From Haemophilus seminalis (GTDB taxonomy: Bacteria; Pseudomonadota; Gammaproteobacteria; Enterobacterales; Pasteurellaceae), in NCBI RefSeq assembly GCF_006384255.1, contig NZ_VCED01000002.1, positions 1 through 64,000 on the forward strand: DNA of 64,000 nt. Direction: 5' to 3'. Below the pieces are notes generated by a model. That model searched no databases. It was not told where the DNA came from and saw only the letters and a list, made by a program, of their open reading frames with translations. A program made the translations under genes and the position numbers. Of the stretch, positions 9,758 to 18,372 are shown in pieces (the first letter of the stretch is position 1; each line of letters begins with the position of its first letter).

Positions 9758-11287
9758 ATGGATGCGTCCAAAAAGAAGAAAACGTTTAATTTCCCATCAG
9801 CGTTTACCATTTTATTTGCAATATTAATTCTCGCTGTTGGATTGACCTGGGTAATTCCATCCGGTTCATATTCAAAATTAACATATAACTCCACAGATAA
9901 TGTTTTTGTAGTTAAAGCTTACGGCGTTGACGATAAAACTTATCCCGCCACAACAGACACTCTTGATAATCTCAATATCAAAATAAAACTCTCCAACTTC
10001 ACCGAAGGCGTGATCAAAAAACCAATCGCTATTCCTGGTACCTATCAACGTGTAGAACAACACCACAAAGGCATTGAAGACATAACCAAAAGTATGGTGG
10101 AAGGCACCATCGAAGCCGTTGATGTCATGGTCTTTATCTTCGTATTGGGGGGTATGATTGGTGTCATTAACCGTACTGGTTCTTTTAATGCTGGGTTGAT
10201 GGCTCTGGCGAAGAAAACCAAAGGTAATGAGTTTTTTATTGTATTCAGCGTATCCGTCTTAATGGTTTTAGGCGGCACAACATGCGGTATTGAAGAAGAA
10301 GCGGTAGCATTCTATCCGATTCTGGTGCCAGTATTCTTGGCTCTGGGATACGATGCGATAGTCTGCGTAGGGGCTATATTCCTTGCTTCATCTATGGGAA
10401 CTGCATTCTCTACAATTAACCCATTCTCCGTTGTTATCGCATCAAATGCGGCTGGTATTCAATTTACTGAAGGTATTGGTTTCCGTGCTCTAGGTTTAGT
10501 TTTAGGGGCAACTTGCGTAATCGCATATCTTTATTGGTACTGTAAAAAAATCAAAGCTGACCCAAGTTTTTCTTATACTTACGACGATCGCGAAGAATTC
10601 CGTCAACGTTATATGAAAAACTTTGATCCAAACACAACTATCGAATTCTCAGCTCGTCGCAAATTAATCTTAACGCTTTTCTGTATTGCATTCCCTATTA
10701 TGATTTGGGGTGTAATGGTTGGCGGATGGTGGTTCCCTCAAATGGCTGCATCTTTCCTTGCCATTACTATCATCATTATGTTTATCAGTGGCTTGTCTGA
10801 AAAAGATATTGTGGAATCCTTCACAGAAGGTGCATCAGAATTAGTAGGCGTATCCTTAATCATCGGTCTTGCTCGTGGCGTAAACTTAGTACTCGAACAA
10901 GGTATGATTTCTGACACTATCCTTGATTATATGTCTAATGTGGTTAGCGGTATGCCGGGTAGTGTATTCATCTTAGGTCAATTAGTCGTATTTATTTTCC
11001 TAGGTTTAATCGTGCCGTCTTCTTCTGGTTTAGCCGTACTTTCAATGCCAATTATGGCACCACTTGCTGACTCTGTGGGTATTCCACGCGATATCGTGGT
11101 TTCCGCTTATAACTGGGGACAATATGCAATGCTATTCTTGGCACCGACAGGATTAGTGTTAGTGACACTTCAAATGTTGCATATTCCATTTGATAGATGG
11201 GTTAAATTCGTCATGCCAATGATTGGATGTTTATTACTAATTGGCTCCATTTTATTGGTAGTACAAGTATCTTTATATAGTGTTTAA
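9758..11287 (+). CDS. YfcC/ArcD-type amino-acid carrier (probable arginine/ornithine antiporter)
   Basis: 509 residues with about 12 hydrophobic helices. The first spans roughly 13-35, followed by an extracytoplasmic stretch of about 90 residues. Family features include GGTTCGIEEEAVAFYPILVP and the late LIVPSSSGLAVLSMPIMAPL motif of the C4-dicarboxylate anaerobic carrier superfamily. Position after arcB-arcC suggests exchange of arginine, citrulline or ornithine, but substrate is an inference from context. GGAG lies upstream of the ATG, and a clear terminator follows. Confidence 0.82.
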   Translation: MDASKKKKTFNFPSAFTILFAILILAVGLTWVIPSGSYSKLTYNSTDNVFVVKAYGVDDKTYPATTDTLDNLNIKIKLSNFTEGVIKKPIAIPGTYQRVEQHHKGIEDITKSMVEGTIEAVDVMVFIFVLGGMIGVINRTGSFNAGLMALAKKTKGNEFFIVFSVSVLMVLGGTTCGIEEEAVAFYPILVPVFLALGYDAIVCVGAIFLASSMGTAFSTINPFSVVIASNAAGIQFTEGIGFRALGLVLGATCVIAYLYWYCKKIKADPSFSYTYDDREEFRQRYMKNFDPNTTIEFSARRKLILTLFCIAFPIMIWGVMVGGWWFPQMAASFLAITIIIMFISGLSEKDIVESFTEGASELVGVSLIIGLARGVNLVLEQGMISDTILDYMSNVVSGMPGSVFILGQLVVFIFLGLIVPSSSGLAVLSMPIMAPLADSVGIPRDIVVSAYNWGQYAMLFLAPTGLVLVTLQMLHIPFDRWVKFVMPMIGCLLLIGSILLVVQVSLYSV

Positions 11288-11303
11288 CTAATTAGTCAAA
11301 TTG

Positions 11304-11337
11304 CCGCCTAGATCACAGTTTTTCTAGGCGGTTTCTT
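11304..11337 (+). terminator. Terminator after the YfcC-type carrier
   Basis: A perfect 9-bp stem, CCGCCTAGA (11304-11312) with TCTAGGCGG (11323-11331), is followed by a T-rich tract. This is a standard intrinsic terminator. Confidence 0.85.
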
Positions 11338-11380
11338 TTATAATAAGCTATCTTTTTTGTTAGTATAAAAAGGATTTACT

Positions 11381-11848
11381 ATGCTTAAAAAATGTTTCGA
11401 TAATATCGATACTCGAATTCTTAAAGCATTACAACGAAATGGTCGATTACAAAATAATGAATTGGCCAACGAAATAGGCCTCTCCAATTCAGCTTGTTTA
11501 CGTCGAGTGAATCAATTAGAAGAAAGTGGCGTAATTGATAACTATGTAGCCTTATTAAATCCTAAAAAAGTAAACTGTAATCTCATCGTTTATGCATTAG
11601 GTTCTTTCTTTGAAGAAGACCCAGAATTAAAAGAGCGGTTTATTTTTGAAGTGAAATTAATCCCTCAAATTACCGAATGCCATTTTATGGCTGGTAGCTT
11701 TGATTTCTTATTGAAACTCAATGTATCTGATCTTGACCAATTTAATTACATCAAAAACACCTATCTCAATTCTAGGCTTGGCATTAAAACCTTAAAATCA
11801 GAAGTTACACTAAAAACGGTTAAGTCAACAACTGAGTTGCCTTTATAA
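11381..11848 (+). CDS. Lrp/AsnC-family transcription regulator
   Basis: 155 residues. The N-terminal winged HTH (about 8-58) contains DTRILKALQRNGRLQNNELA and GLSNSACLRRVNQLE. It is followed by a RAM ligand domain (about 70-140) with the ECHFMAGSFDFLLKL motif. Lrp-type proteins sense amino acids. Its position between an amino-acid carrier and peptidase/transporter genes suggests it controls this catabolic island, but no operator was identified. It has its own terminator. Confidence 0.9.
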   Translation: MLKKCFDNIDTRILKALQRNGRLQNNELANEIGLSNSACLRRVNQLEESGVIDNYVALLNPKKVNCNLIVYALGSFFEEDPELKERFIFEVKLIPQITECHFMAGSFDFLLKLNVSDLDQFNYIKNTYLNSRLGIKTLKSEVTLKTVKSTTELPL

Positions 11849-11880
11849 AAATCCAGCTTTTATGCTGGATTTTGTTTTTA
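11848..11880 (+). terminator. Terminator after the Lrp-type regulator
   Basis: AAAATCCAGC (11848-11857) pairs with GCTGGATTTT (11864-11873) around a 6-base loop, followed by a T-run. The stem begins at the last base of the stop codon. Confidence 0.85.
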
Positions 11881-11929
11881 GCTTCGGCATAATAGCAATA
11901 ACTTTTCATACCTAAAAAGGATTATAAAT

Positions 11930-12633
11930 ATGAAAAACATGTTACTGCTCAGTAGCTCAAAATACAAGAACACAGGTTATCTTGAACACACCATACCTTG
12001 GTTACAAAATTTCCTGACTGATTATCGTGGTAAAACAATTGCTTTTGTGCCTTATGCTGGGGTACGCCGTACTTTTGATGAATATGAAAAAACTGTGCAA
12101 AATGCACTTTCTGATTTAGGGATGAATATTGTTTCCGTTCATCATGGTAAACAGCATCGAGATATCATTGAACAAGCAGATGTCATTGCTATTGGCGGCG
12201 GGAATACATTTTGTTTGTTAAAACAGCTTTATGAACACAATTTGATTGATATCATTCGTGAAAAAGTAAATAACGGTACACCTTATTTTGGTTGGAGTGC
12301 TGGAGCCAATGTAGCTGGCGCATCTATTATGACAACTAATGATATGCCAATTACTTATCCCCTTCATTTAAAGCATTACAACTTTTTCCTCATCAAATTA
12401 ATCCGCACTTTATTTCAGGTAAAATGCAAGGCCACAATGGTGAAAGCCGAGAAGAACGTTTGACAGAATTTTTACTCGTTAATCCAACTGCATTTATATA
12501 TGCATTACCTGAAGGTTCTGCGCTTCATATACAAAATGAAATGGCAACTGTTTTGGGTGAAAATCCTATTTTGTGCTTCAGTGAAAATATGGAATGTGGC
12601 ACATTTGACATCAATACAACTTTTTCTTATTAA
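11930..12633 (+). pseudogene. pepE: Peptidase E (aspartyl dipeptidase), frameshifted
   Basis: The first 144 codons encode a normal PepE N-terminus, including the nucleophile-serine motif [11 protein letters not shown]. The frame is then lost at the C4 run at 12359-12362. Adding one C restores a continuous reading ([17 protein letters not shown]) through the [10 protein letters not shown] segment, which carries the expected catalytic histidine, to the stop at 12633. Thus about 234 codons are split by a one-base deletion. As read, translation ends at 12463 without the histidine region. It is either a recent pseudogene or a homopolymer sequencing error. Confidence 0.9.
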
Positions 12634-12650
12634 CTTAAAAGGAACATATA

Positions 12651-13946
12651 ATGGAATTATTTAAATCCATCGTTGCAGTGGTTGGCATTATTGCCACAAT
12701 TTATTTTTTGATTAAAAAAGCCGAAACCCGAACCGTTTTGATTGGAGTCGGTTTAATAATGTCCATTCTGACTCTTAATCCAATGGGAGCATTAGATGCT
12801 TTTGCCAAAAGCATGACATCTGGCGGATTAATTATGGCTATCTGTTCTAGTATGGGTTTTGCTTATGTAATGAAATACACTCAATGTGATACTCATCTAG
12901 TACATTTACTTACCAAACCATTAAGCGGATTAAAATTCTTCTTAATTCCGATTGCAACCGTCATCACCTTTTTCATCAATATTGCTATTCCTTCTGCTGC
13001 TGGTTGTGCAGCTGCGGTTGGAGCAACATTAATTCCTGTTTTAAAAAGTGCGGGTGTTTGACCAGCTACTGCTGGCGCAGCTATTTTAGCAGGGACTTTT
13101 GGATCAATGATGAGCCCAGGTTCTTCTCACTCAGCAATGATTAGTGAAATGTCAGGATTAACTATCGCTCAAGTAAACCTTTCACATGCACCATATAACA
13201 TGATTGCAGGAGCAATAGGTGCGGTTGTTTTAACAATTCTTGCTCTTGTTTTTAAAGATTATGGTGAACAACATCGCCAAGCTTATCTTGCAGAACAAAA
13301 AGAAAGTGAAATTAAAGTTGTTGAAGGCGTCAATGTACTTTATGCCCTTGCACCATTAATACCATTAGTTATTTTAGTAATTGGTGGAACGTCATTACAA
13401 CAAGTACCAGGTCTTGAATGGACTAAAATGGGCGTTCCTCAAGCGATGTTGATTGGTGCAATTTATGGCATTATCGTCACTCGTATTTCTCCAGTAAAAA
13501 TCACTGAAGAATTTTTCAATGGTATGGGAAATTCTTATGCAAACGTGCTTGGTATCATCATTGCAGCCAGTGTATTTGTAGCAGGATTAAAATCTACGGA
13601 CGCAGTGGATGCTGCAATTTCTTTCTTAAAAGAATCCAACGAATTTGTACGTTGGGGTGCAACAATTGGACCATTCTTAATGGGGTTAATTACAGGTTCT
13701 GGGGATGCGGCAGCAATTGCCTTTAACAGTGCTGTCACACCACATGCAGTAGAACTAGGCTACACTCACGTAAATCTTGGTATGGCAGCAGCGATTGCTG
13801 GTGCAATCGGTCGTACAGCTTCACCAATTGCAGGTGTAACTATTGTTTGTGCAGGCCTTGCGATGGTAAGCCCAGTAGAAATGGTAAAACGTACCGCACC
13901 AGGCATGATACTTGCTGTTTTATTCTTAGCATTATTTATGTTGTAA
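12651..13946 (+). pseudogene. dcuC: DcuC-type C4-dicarboxylate transporter with in-frame TGA
   Basis: A 431-codon membrane-transporter frame interrupted by TGA at 13059-13061 (codon 137). The reading frame continues without shift on the far side (PATAGAAILAGTFGSMMSPGSSHSAM and onward). DcuC relatives have an arginine around this point, so CGA to TGA is the simplest history. As read, the product would be a 136-residue fragment; an internal restart at 13107 would give 279 residues. The family exchanges C4-dicarboxylates, especially anaerobically. AAAAGGAA precedes the ATG, 17 bases after pepE. Confidence 0.88.
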
Positions 13947-13961
13947 AAATAGTAAAAAATT

Positions 13962-13992
13962 GACCGCACTTTATTTAAGTGCGGTCTGTTTT
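13962..13992. terminator. Paired uptake-signal terminator after dcuC
   Basis: GACCGCACTT (13962-13971) and AAGTGCGGTC (13977-13986) form a perfect 10-bp stem with a 5-base loop, followed by a T tract. It ends the dcuC unit before the AbgA-like gene. Confidence 0.9.
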
Positions 13993-14016
13993 TATAGACG
14001 TTTAAAGGAGAAAAAA

Positions 14017-15288
14017 ATGAACTTAGATTTAAATCAACTTGTTAAATGGCGTCGTGAATTTCATCGTTTTCCAGAAATTGGTTGGAGTGAATTTTGGACA
14101 ACTTCTCGCATTGCGGATTACTTGGAAGACTTAGGGTGTTTTGAAATTTTTCTTGGCAAGCAAATTATAAATCCGGACTTTGTTCGTGGACGAAAACAAG
14201 CTGTAGTAGATAAAGGTTTAGCTAATGCAAAAGCCTATGGAGCCAATGAAAAATGGCTCAAAAAAATGGAAGGGTACACTGGTTGTGTAGCATTATTTGA
14301 TTCAGGCAAACCAGGAAAAACTATTGCATTACGTTTTGACATAGACTGTGTGAATGTAACGGAAACTCGTTCACCTGAGCATATTCCAAATAAAGAAGGT
14401 TTTGCCTCAATTAACGATGGATTCATGCATGCTTGTGGACATGATTCACATATTACAATAGGTTTAGGCGTTGCATTATGGATCGCTCAGAACAAAGATA
14501 AACTCACTGGAAAAGTAAAAATTGTATTCCAACCAGCAGAAGAAGGTGTTCGAGGTGCAGCAGCCATTGCACAAAGTGGCATAATTGATGATGCAGATTA
14601 TTTTGCTTCTTCACACATTAGTTTTTGCGCAAATACAGGCACAGTTATTGCTAATCCAAGAAATTTTCTTTCCACTACAAAAATTGATATTCGCTATAAA
14701 GGTAAACCTGCACATGCAGGTGCTGCCCCCCATTTAGGTCGTAATGCCTTATTAGCTGCAGCGCATACAGTCACTCAACTTCATGGTATTGCACGCCATG
14801 GTGAAGGCATGACAAGAATTAATGTGGGAGTGCTAAAAGCGGGTGAAGGACGAAATGTCATTCCATCCTCTGCTGAATTACAATTAGAAGTGCGGGGAGA
14901 AAATAAAGCAATTAATGAATACATGACTGAACAAGTCATGCAAATAGCCAAAGGTATTTCCATAAGTTTTGATGTCGCATATGAAACTGAAATTGTAGGT
15001 GAAGCAGTGGATATGAATAATGATATTGAACTTATAAAACTTATTGAAGAAATATCTCTTGAACAACCTCAAATAAATAACGTAAATTCAGATTATGCTT
15101 TCAATGCAAGTGAAGATGCGACTATCTTAGGTAGACGTGTACAAGAACATGGAGGCAAAGCTATTTATTTCATTCTTGGAGCAGACCGCACAGCAGGTCA
15201 TCATGAAGCTGAATTTGATTTTGATGAAAATCAATTACTTACTGGGGTTAATATTTATACTTCTTTAGTACAAAAATTATTAGCTTAA
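14017..15288 (+). CDS. abgA: AbgA-like M20 amidohydrolase (aminobenzoyl-glutamate hydrolase subunit A family)
   Basis: 423 residues from the ATG at 14017, chosen because AAAGGAG lies 6 bases upstream. A longer frame from 13960 would start inside the terminator hairpin. M20 metal-binding motifs include HACGHDSHITIGLG, FQPAEEGVRGA and a late AGHHEAEFDFDE. Overall order and the N-terminal WRREFHRFPEIGWSEF motif resemble E. coli AbgA, which with AbgB cleaves p-aminobenzoyl-glutamate. No abgB or abgT neighbour is seen, so the substrate could be another N-acyl amino acid. Confidence 0.8.
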   Translation: MNLDLNQLVKWRREFHRFPEIGWSEFWTTSRIADYLEDLGCFEIFLGKQIINPDFVRGRKQAVVDKGLANAKAYGANEKWLKKMEGYTGCVALFDSGKPGKTIALRFDIDCVNVTETRSPEHIPNKEGFASINDGFMHACGHDSHITIGLGVALWIAQNKDKLTGKVKIVFQPAEEGVRGAAAIAQSGIIDDADYFASSHISFCANTGTVIANPRNFLSTTKIDIRYKGKPAHAGAAPHLGRNALLAAAHTVTQLHGIARHGEGMTRINVGVLKAGEGRNVIPSSAELQLEVRGENKAINEYMTEQVMQIAKGISISFDVAYETEIVGEAVDMNNDIELIKLIEEISLEQPQINNVNSDYAFNASEDATILGRRVQEHGGKAIYFILGADRTAGHHEAEFDFDENQLLTGVNIYTSLVQKLLA

Positions 15289-15380
15289 TTAAATAAAAAT
15301 ATTTTTACTCCTTTCTTTTAAGAATCCTCTATTTTTCTTAGAATAAAGGCAATATCTACTCACCTTATAAGGAAAACTCA

Positions 15381-17354
15381 ATGATTAATAGACGTCATTT
15401 TATTCAAATCGGTGCAAGCAGTATTCTTGCATTAAGTGCAAGCCGTTTTGCGACAGCAAAAGGTAAACATGATGTAGATTTACGTATTGTTGCCACTACT
15501 GACGTTCACAGTTTCTTAACAGACTTTGATTATTACAAAGACGCCCCAACCGAGAAATTCGGTTTTACTCGTGCTGCAAGCCTTATTCGTCAAGCACGTG
15601 CTGAAGTAAAAAATAGCGTATTGGTTGATAACGGGGATTTAATTCAAGGTAACCCTATTGCTGATTATCAAGCTGCACAAGGCTATAAAGAAGGCAAATC
15701 TAACCCTGCGGTGGATTGCTTAAATGCAATACACTATGAAGTAGGAACTTTAGGTAACCATGAGTTTAACTATGGTTTAGATTATTTAGCTGACTGTATC
15801 AAACAAGCTAAATTCCCAATTGTAAATGCCAATGTAGTAAAAGTCGGAACTGAAGAACCTTATTTCACACCTTATGTCATTCAAGAAAAATCAGTTATTG
15901 ATAATCAAGGTAAAACACATAAATTAAAAATTGGTTACATCGGTTTTGTGCCACCGCAAATTATGGTTTGGGATAAAGCGAACCTTCAAGGCAAAGTTGA
16001 AACTCGTGATATTGTAAAAACAGCACAAAAATATGTACCTGAAATGAAGAAAAAAGGGGCTGATATTGTAGTCGCATTAGCTCACACAGGTCCATCTGAT
16101 GAACCTTATCAAGAAGGTGCTGAAAACTCCGCATTCTATCTAGCTGATGTTCCACATATTGATGCCGTCATTTTTGGTCACTCACACCGTTTATTCCCAA
16201 ATAAAGAATTTGCGAAATCACCAAATGCAGACATTGTAAATGGTACAGTAAAAGGTGTACCAGAAAGTATGGCTGGTTATTGGGCAAATAATATCAGCGT
16301 GGTTGATTTAGGATTAACAGAACACAAAGGCAAATGGATTGTTACCTCTGGAAAAGCGGTTCTTCGTCCAATCTATGATGCAGAAAATAAAAAAGCACTT
16401 GCAGAAAATGACCCAGAAATTACCGCACTTTTAAAACCAGTTCACGAAGCGACACGTAAATTTGTTTCTCAACCTATTGGTAAAGCAACAGATAATATGT
16501 ACAGCTATCTTGCATTAGTACAAGATGATCCAACCATCCAAATTGTGAACCAAGCACAAAAAGCCTATGTAGAAAAAGTTGCACCAAGTGTTGCTGCAAT
16601 GGCTGGCTTACCTATTTTAAGTGCAGGCGCACCATTTAAAGCGGGTGGTCGTAAAAATGACCCAACAGGTTATACCGAAGTAAATAAAGGTGAATTAACT
16701 TTCCGTAATGCGGCAGACTTATATCTCTATCCAAATACATTAGTGGTGGTTAAAGCAACAGGCGAACAATTAAAAGAATGGTTAGAATGTAGTGCTGGTA
16801 TGTTTAAACAAATTGACCCTACAAGTGATAAACCACAATCATTAATCGACTGGGAAGGTTTCCGCACTTACAACTTTGATGTGATTGATGGTGTCAATTA
16901 TGAATACGATCTAACCAAACCTGCTCGTTACGATGGTGAATGTAAATTAATTAACCCAGAATCGCACCGTGTAGTGAACCTAACTTATCAAGGCAAACCA
17001 GTTGATCCAAAAGCAGAATTTTTAATTGCAACGAATAACTATCGTGCTTATGGTAATAAATTCCCAGGCACTGGCGATCAACATATTGTTTACGCATCAC
17101 CAGATGAAAACCGTCAAATTTTAGCTGATTACATTAAAGTAACCAGTGAAAAAGAAGGTTCTGTAAACCCTAGCGCGGATAAAAACTGGCGCTTTACGCC
17201 AATTAAAGGCAACGATAAATTAGATGTTCGTTTTGAAACCTCACCAAGCGAACAAGCAGCTCAATTCATCAAAGAAAAAGCACAGTATCCAATGAAACAA
17301 GTGGGTACAGATGAAGTTGGATTTGCTGTATATCAAATTGATTTATCTAAATAA
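15381..17354 (+). CDS. cpdB: 2',3'-cyclic-nucleotide 2'-phosphodiesterase / 3'-nucleotidase
   Basis: 657 residues. The signal sequence contains an [10 protein letters not shown] stretch resembling a twin-arginine motif. A calcineurin-like metallophosphatase domain follows ([25 protein letters not shown] and FGHSHRLFP, about 35-290), then a 5'-nucleotidase C-terminal domain. The periplasmic enzyme opens 2',3'-cyclic nucleotides and removes 3'-phosphate, supplying nucleosides from extracellular RNA. RBS AAGGAAAA. An uptake signal lies inside at 16432-16440. Confidence 0.95.
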   Translation: MINRRHFIQIGASSILALSASRFATAKGKHDVDLRIVATTDVHSFLTDFDYYKDAPTEKFGFTRAASLIRQARAEVKNSVLVDNGDLIQGNPIADYQAAQGYKEGKSNPAVDCLNAIHYEVGTLGNHEFNYGLDYLADCIKQAKFPIVNANVVKVGTEEPYFTPYVIQEKSVIDNQGKTHKLKIGYIGFVPPQIMVWDKANLQGKVETRDIVKTAQKYVPEMKKKGADIVVALAHTGPSDEPYQEGAENSAFYLADVPHIDAVIFGHSHRLFPNKEFAKSPNADIVNGTVKGVPESMAGYWANNISVVDLGLTEHKGKWIVTSGKAVLRPIYDAENKKALAENDPEITALLKPVHEATRKFVSQPIGKATDNMYSYLALVQDDPTIQIVNQAQKAYVEKVAPSVAAMAGLPILSAGAPFKAGGRKNDPTGYTEVNKGELTFRNAADLYLYPNTLVVVKATGEQLKEWLECSAGMFKQIDPTSDKPQSLIDWEGFRTYNFDVIDGVNYEYDLTKPARYDGECKLINPESHRVVNLTYQGKPVDPKAEFLIATNNYRAYGNKFPGTGDQHIVYASPDENRQILADYIKVTSEKEGSVNPSADKNWRFTPIKGNDKLDVRFETSPSEQAAQFIKEKAQYPMKQVGTDEVGFAVYQIDLSK

Positions 17355-17373
17355 TAATTTAGAAAAGTAAAAT

Positions 17374-17408
17374 GCCGCCTGAATATAAAAATTTAGGCGG
17401 TATTTTTT
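17374..17408 (+). terminator. Terminator after cpdB
   Basis: GCCGCCT (17374-17380) pairs with AGGCGGT (17395-17401; one G-T pair), followed by ATTTTTT. Intrinsic terminator for cpdB. Confidence 0.8.
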
Positions 17409-17550
17409 CTTCCCAAAGAGCGGTCAAATTTTTAAGTTTTTTTGCTTAATTTTTAATTCATTATCTTTATGTTTACGGGTAATATGGCAACTGACCACAT
17501 TCCCAAATTCATAATTCAAACCTGTTACTTTTATACAAGGAGATTAAATA

Positions 17551-17919
17551 ATGAAAAAATTATTAACCACTATCCTTTCTGCTACAGCCATTCTTTTCCC
17601 TTTAACAACATCTGCAAATACTACGCATAAAGTAGAACAAAGTGCTGTACAACCAGAAAAAGCAAAAGGGATTTGGATTGATGTACGTTCTGCGGAAGAA
17701 TTTAATAGTGGTCATTTGCAAAATGCGGTTAACATTCCACACGATCAAATTATTGAAGGAATTAAAGCTGTTAGCTCAGATAAAAATGCCCCTATCAATC
17801 TTTATTGCCGTAGTGGTCGACGTGCAGAAGTTGCATTAAATGAGTTGAAAAAAGCTGGTTACACTAACCTTACTAACCATGGTGGTTATGACGATTTAGT
17901 TAAAAAAGGTTTGAAATAA
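17551..17919 (+). CDS. Periplasmic rhodanese (PspE/GlpE-like sulfurtransferase)
   Basis: 122 residues with an N-terminal signal peptide (about 1-22, ending LTTSANT) and one rhodanese domain. IWIDVRSAEEFNSGHLQNAVNIPH and the catalytic loop LYCRSGRRAE, with its active cysteine, are visible. PspE-type enzymes transfer sulfane sulfur, for example from thiosulfate, in the periplasm; the natural acceptor is unknown. It has AAGGAG before the ATG and its own terminator. A second, cytoplasmic rhodanese gene (glpE) is at 46.9 kb. Confidence 0.88.
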   Translation: MKKLLTTILSATAILFPLTTSANTTHKVEQSAVQPEKAKGIWIDVRSAEEFNSGHLQNAVNIPHDQIIEGIKAVSSDKNAPINLYCRSGRRAEVALNELKKAGYTNLTNHGGYDDLVKKGLK

Positions 17920-17938
17920 TAGCCTTCAGTTCCTTATA

Positions 17939-17980
17939 AAATCCCCTAAATTTCTTACTAAAGCATTTAGGGGATTTTTT
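17939..17980 (+). terminator. Terminator after the rhodanese gene, at the oriC edge
   Basis: A 13-bp stem (17939-17951 with 17965-17977), containing TCCCCTAAAT and its complement, followed by T residues. It separates rightward transcription from the origin region that begins about 20 bases on. Confidence 0.88.
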
Positions 17981-18004
17981 ATTCAAGATAGAATCAAATA
18001 AAAA

Positions 18005-18360
18005 TACCCTGTGGATAACTCATAAATAATCTGTCATAAAACTGTTTTTATTCACTTGGTAACTTTGAGAAAAAATAAAGTTGTTAATAACTTTCCATTT
18101 TACACACAAGATTTTTAAAGAAAATGATCGCATTTTCACAAGATCTTTAGATCCTATAACACCTGTTTCTATAAGGATCAAATAAGGTTACTCACAATCA
18201 CAAAGGATCTTAATAATAACAATAATAAGATCTTTATATATAAAAAGAGATCTTATTTACTAATACAAACCTGATCTTTCAAAGGACCAATAGATCCATT
18301 CTTTTTTTGTCAGGTGTTTTAAATTTCTGTAGAATAACGTCAATTTTTTGATCCGAATAA
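18005..18360. other. oriC: Probable chromosomal replication origin oriC
   Basis: An AT-rich, gene-free stretch next to mnmG with ten GATC sites (18126, 18142, 18150, 18176, 18206, 18229, 18249, 18273, 18293, 18350) in about 230 bp, where about one would be expected. A perfect DnaA box, TTATCCACA on the minus strand, is at 18010-18018, distal to mnmG, in the place of E. coli R4. On the mnmG side are GATCT-plus-T-rich 13-mer-like repeats (minus strand from 18252 and 18232) next to a TATATATAAA tract, resembling the unwinding element. Weaker DnaA-like boxes include TTACTCACA at 18188-18196. The mnmG neighbourhood is the classic gammaproteobacterial oriC site. The boundaries are approximate. Confidence 0.88.
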
Positions 18361-18372
18361 ATAGAGATAGAT

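Noticed and set aside
12424..12633. Independent 69-codon gene
   Set aside because: It is the C-terminal part of pepE in the shifted frame.
13059..13061. Selenocysteine codon in dcuC
   Set aside because: DcuC proteins have no selenocysteine, and no clear SECIS-like hairpin follows; a nonsense mutation is simpler.
13960..14016. Longer N-terminus for the AbgA-like protein
   Set aside because: It would start at a TTG within the terminator hairpin; ATG 14017 has AAAGGAG at ideal spacing.
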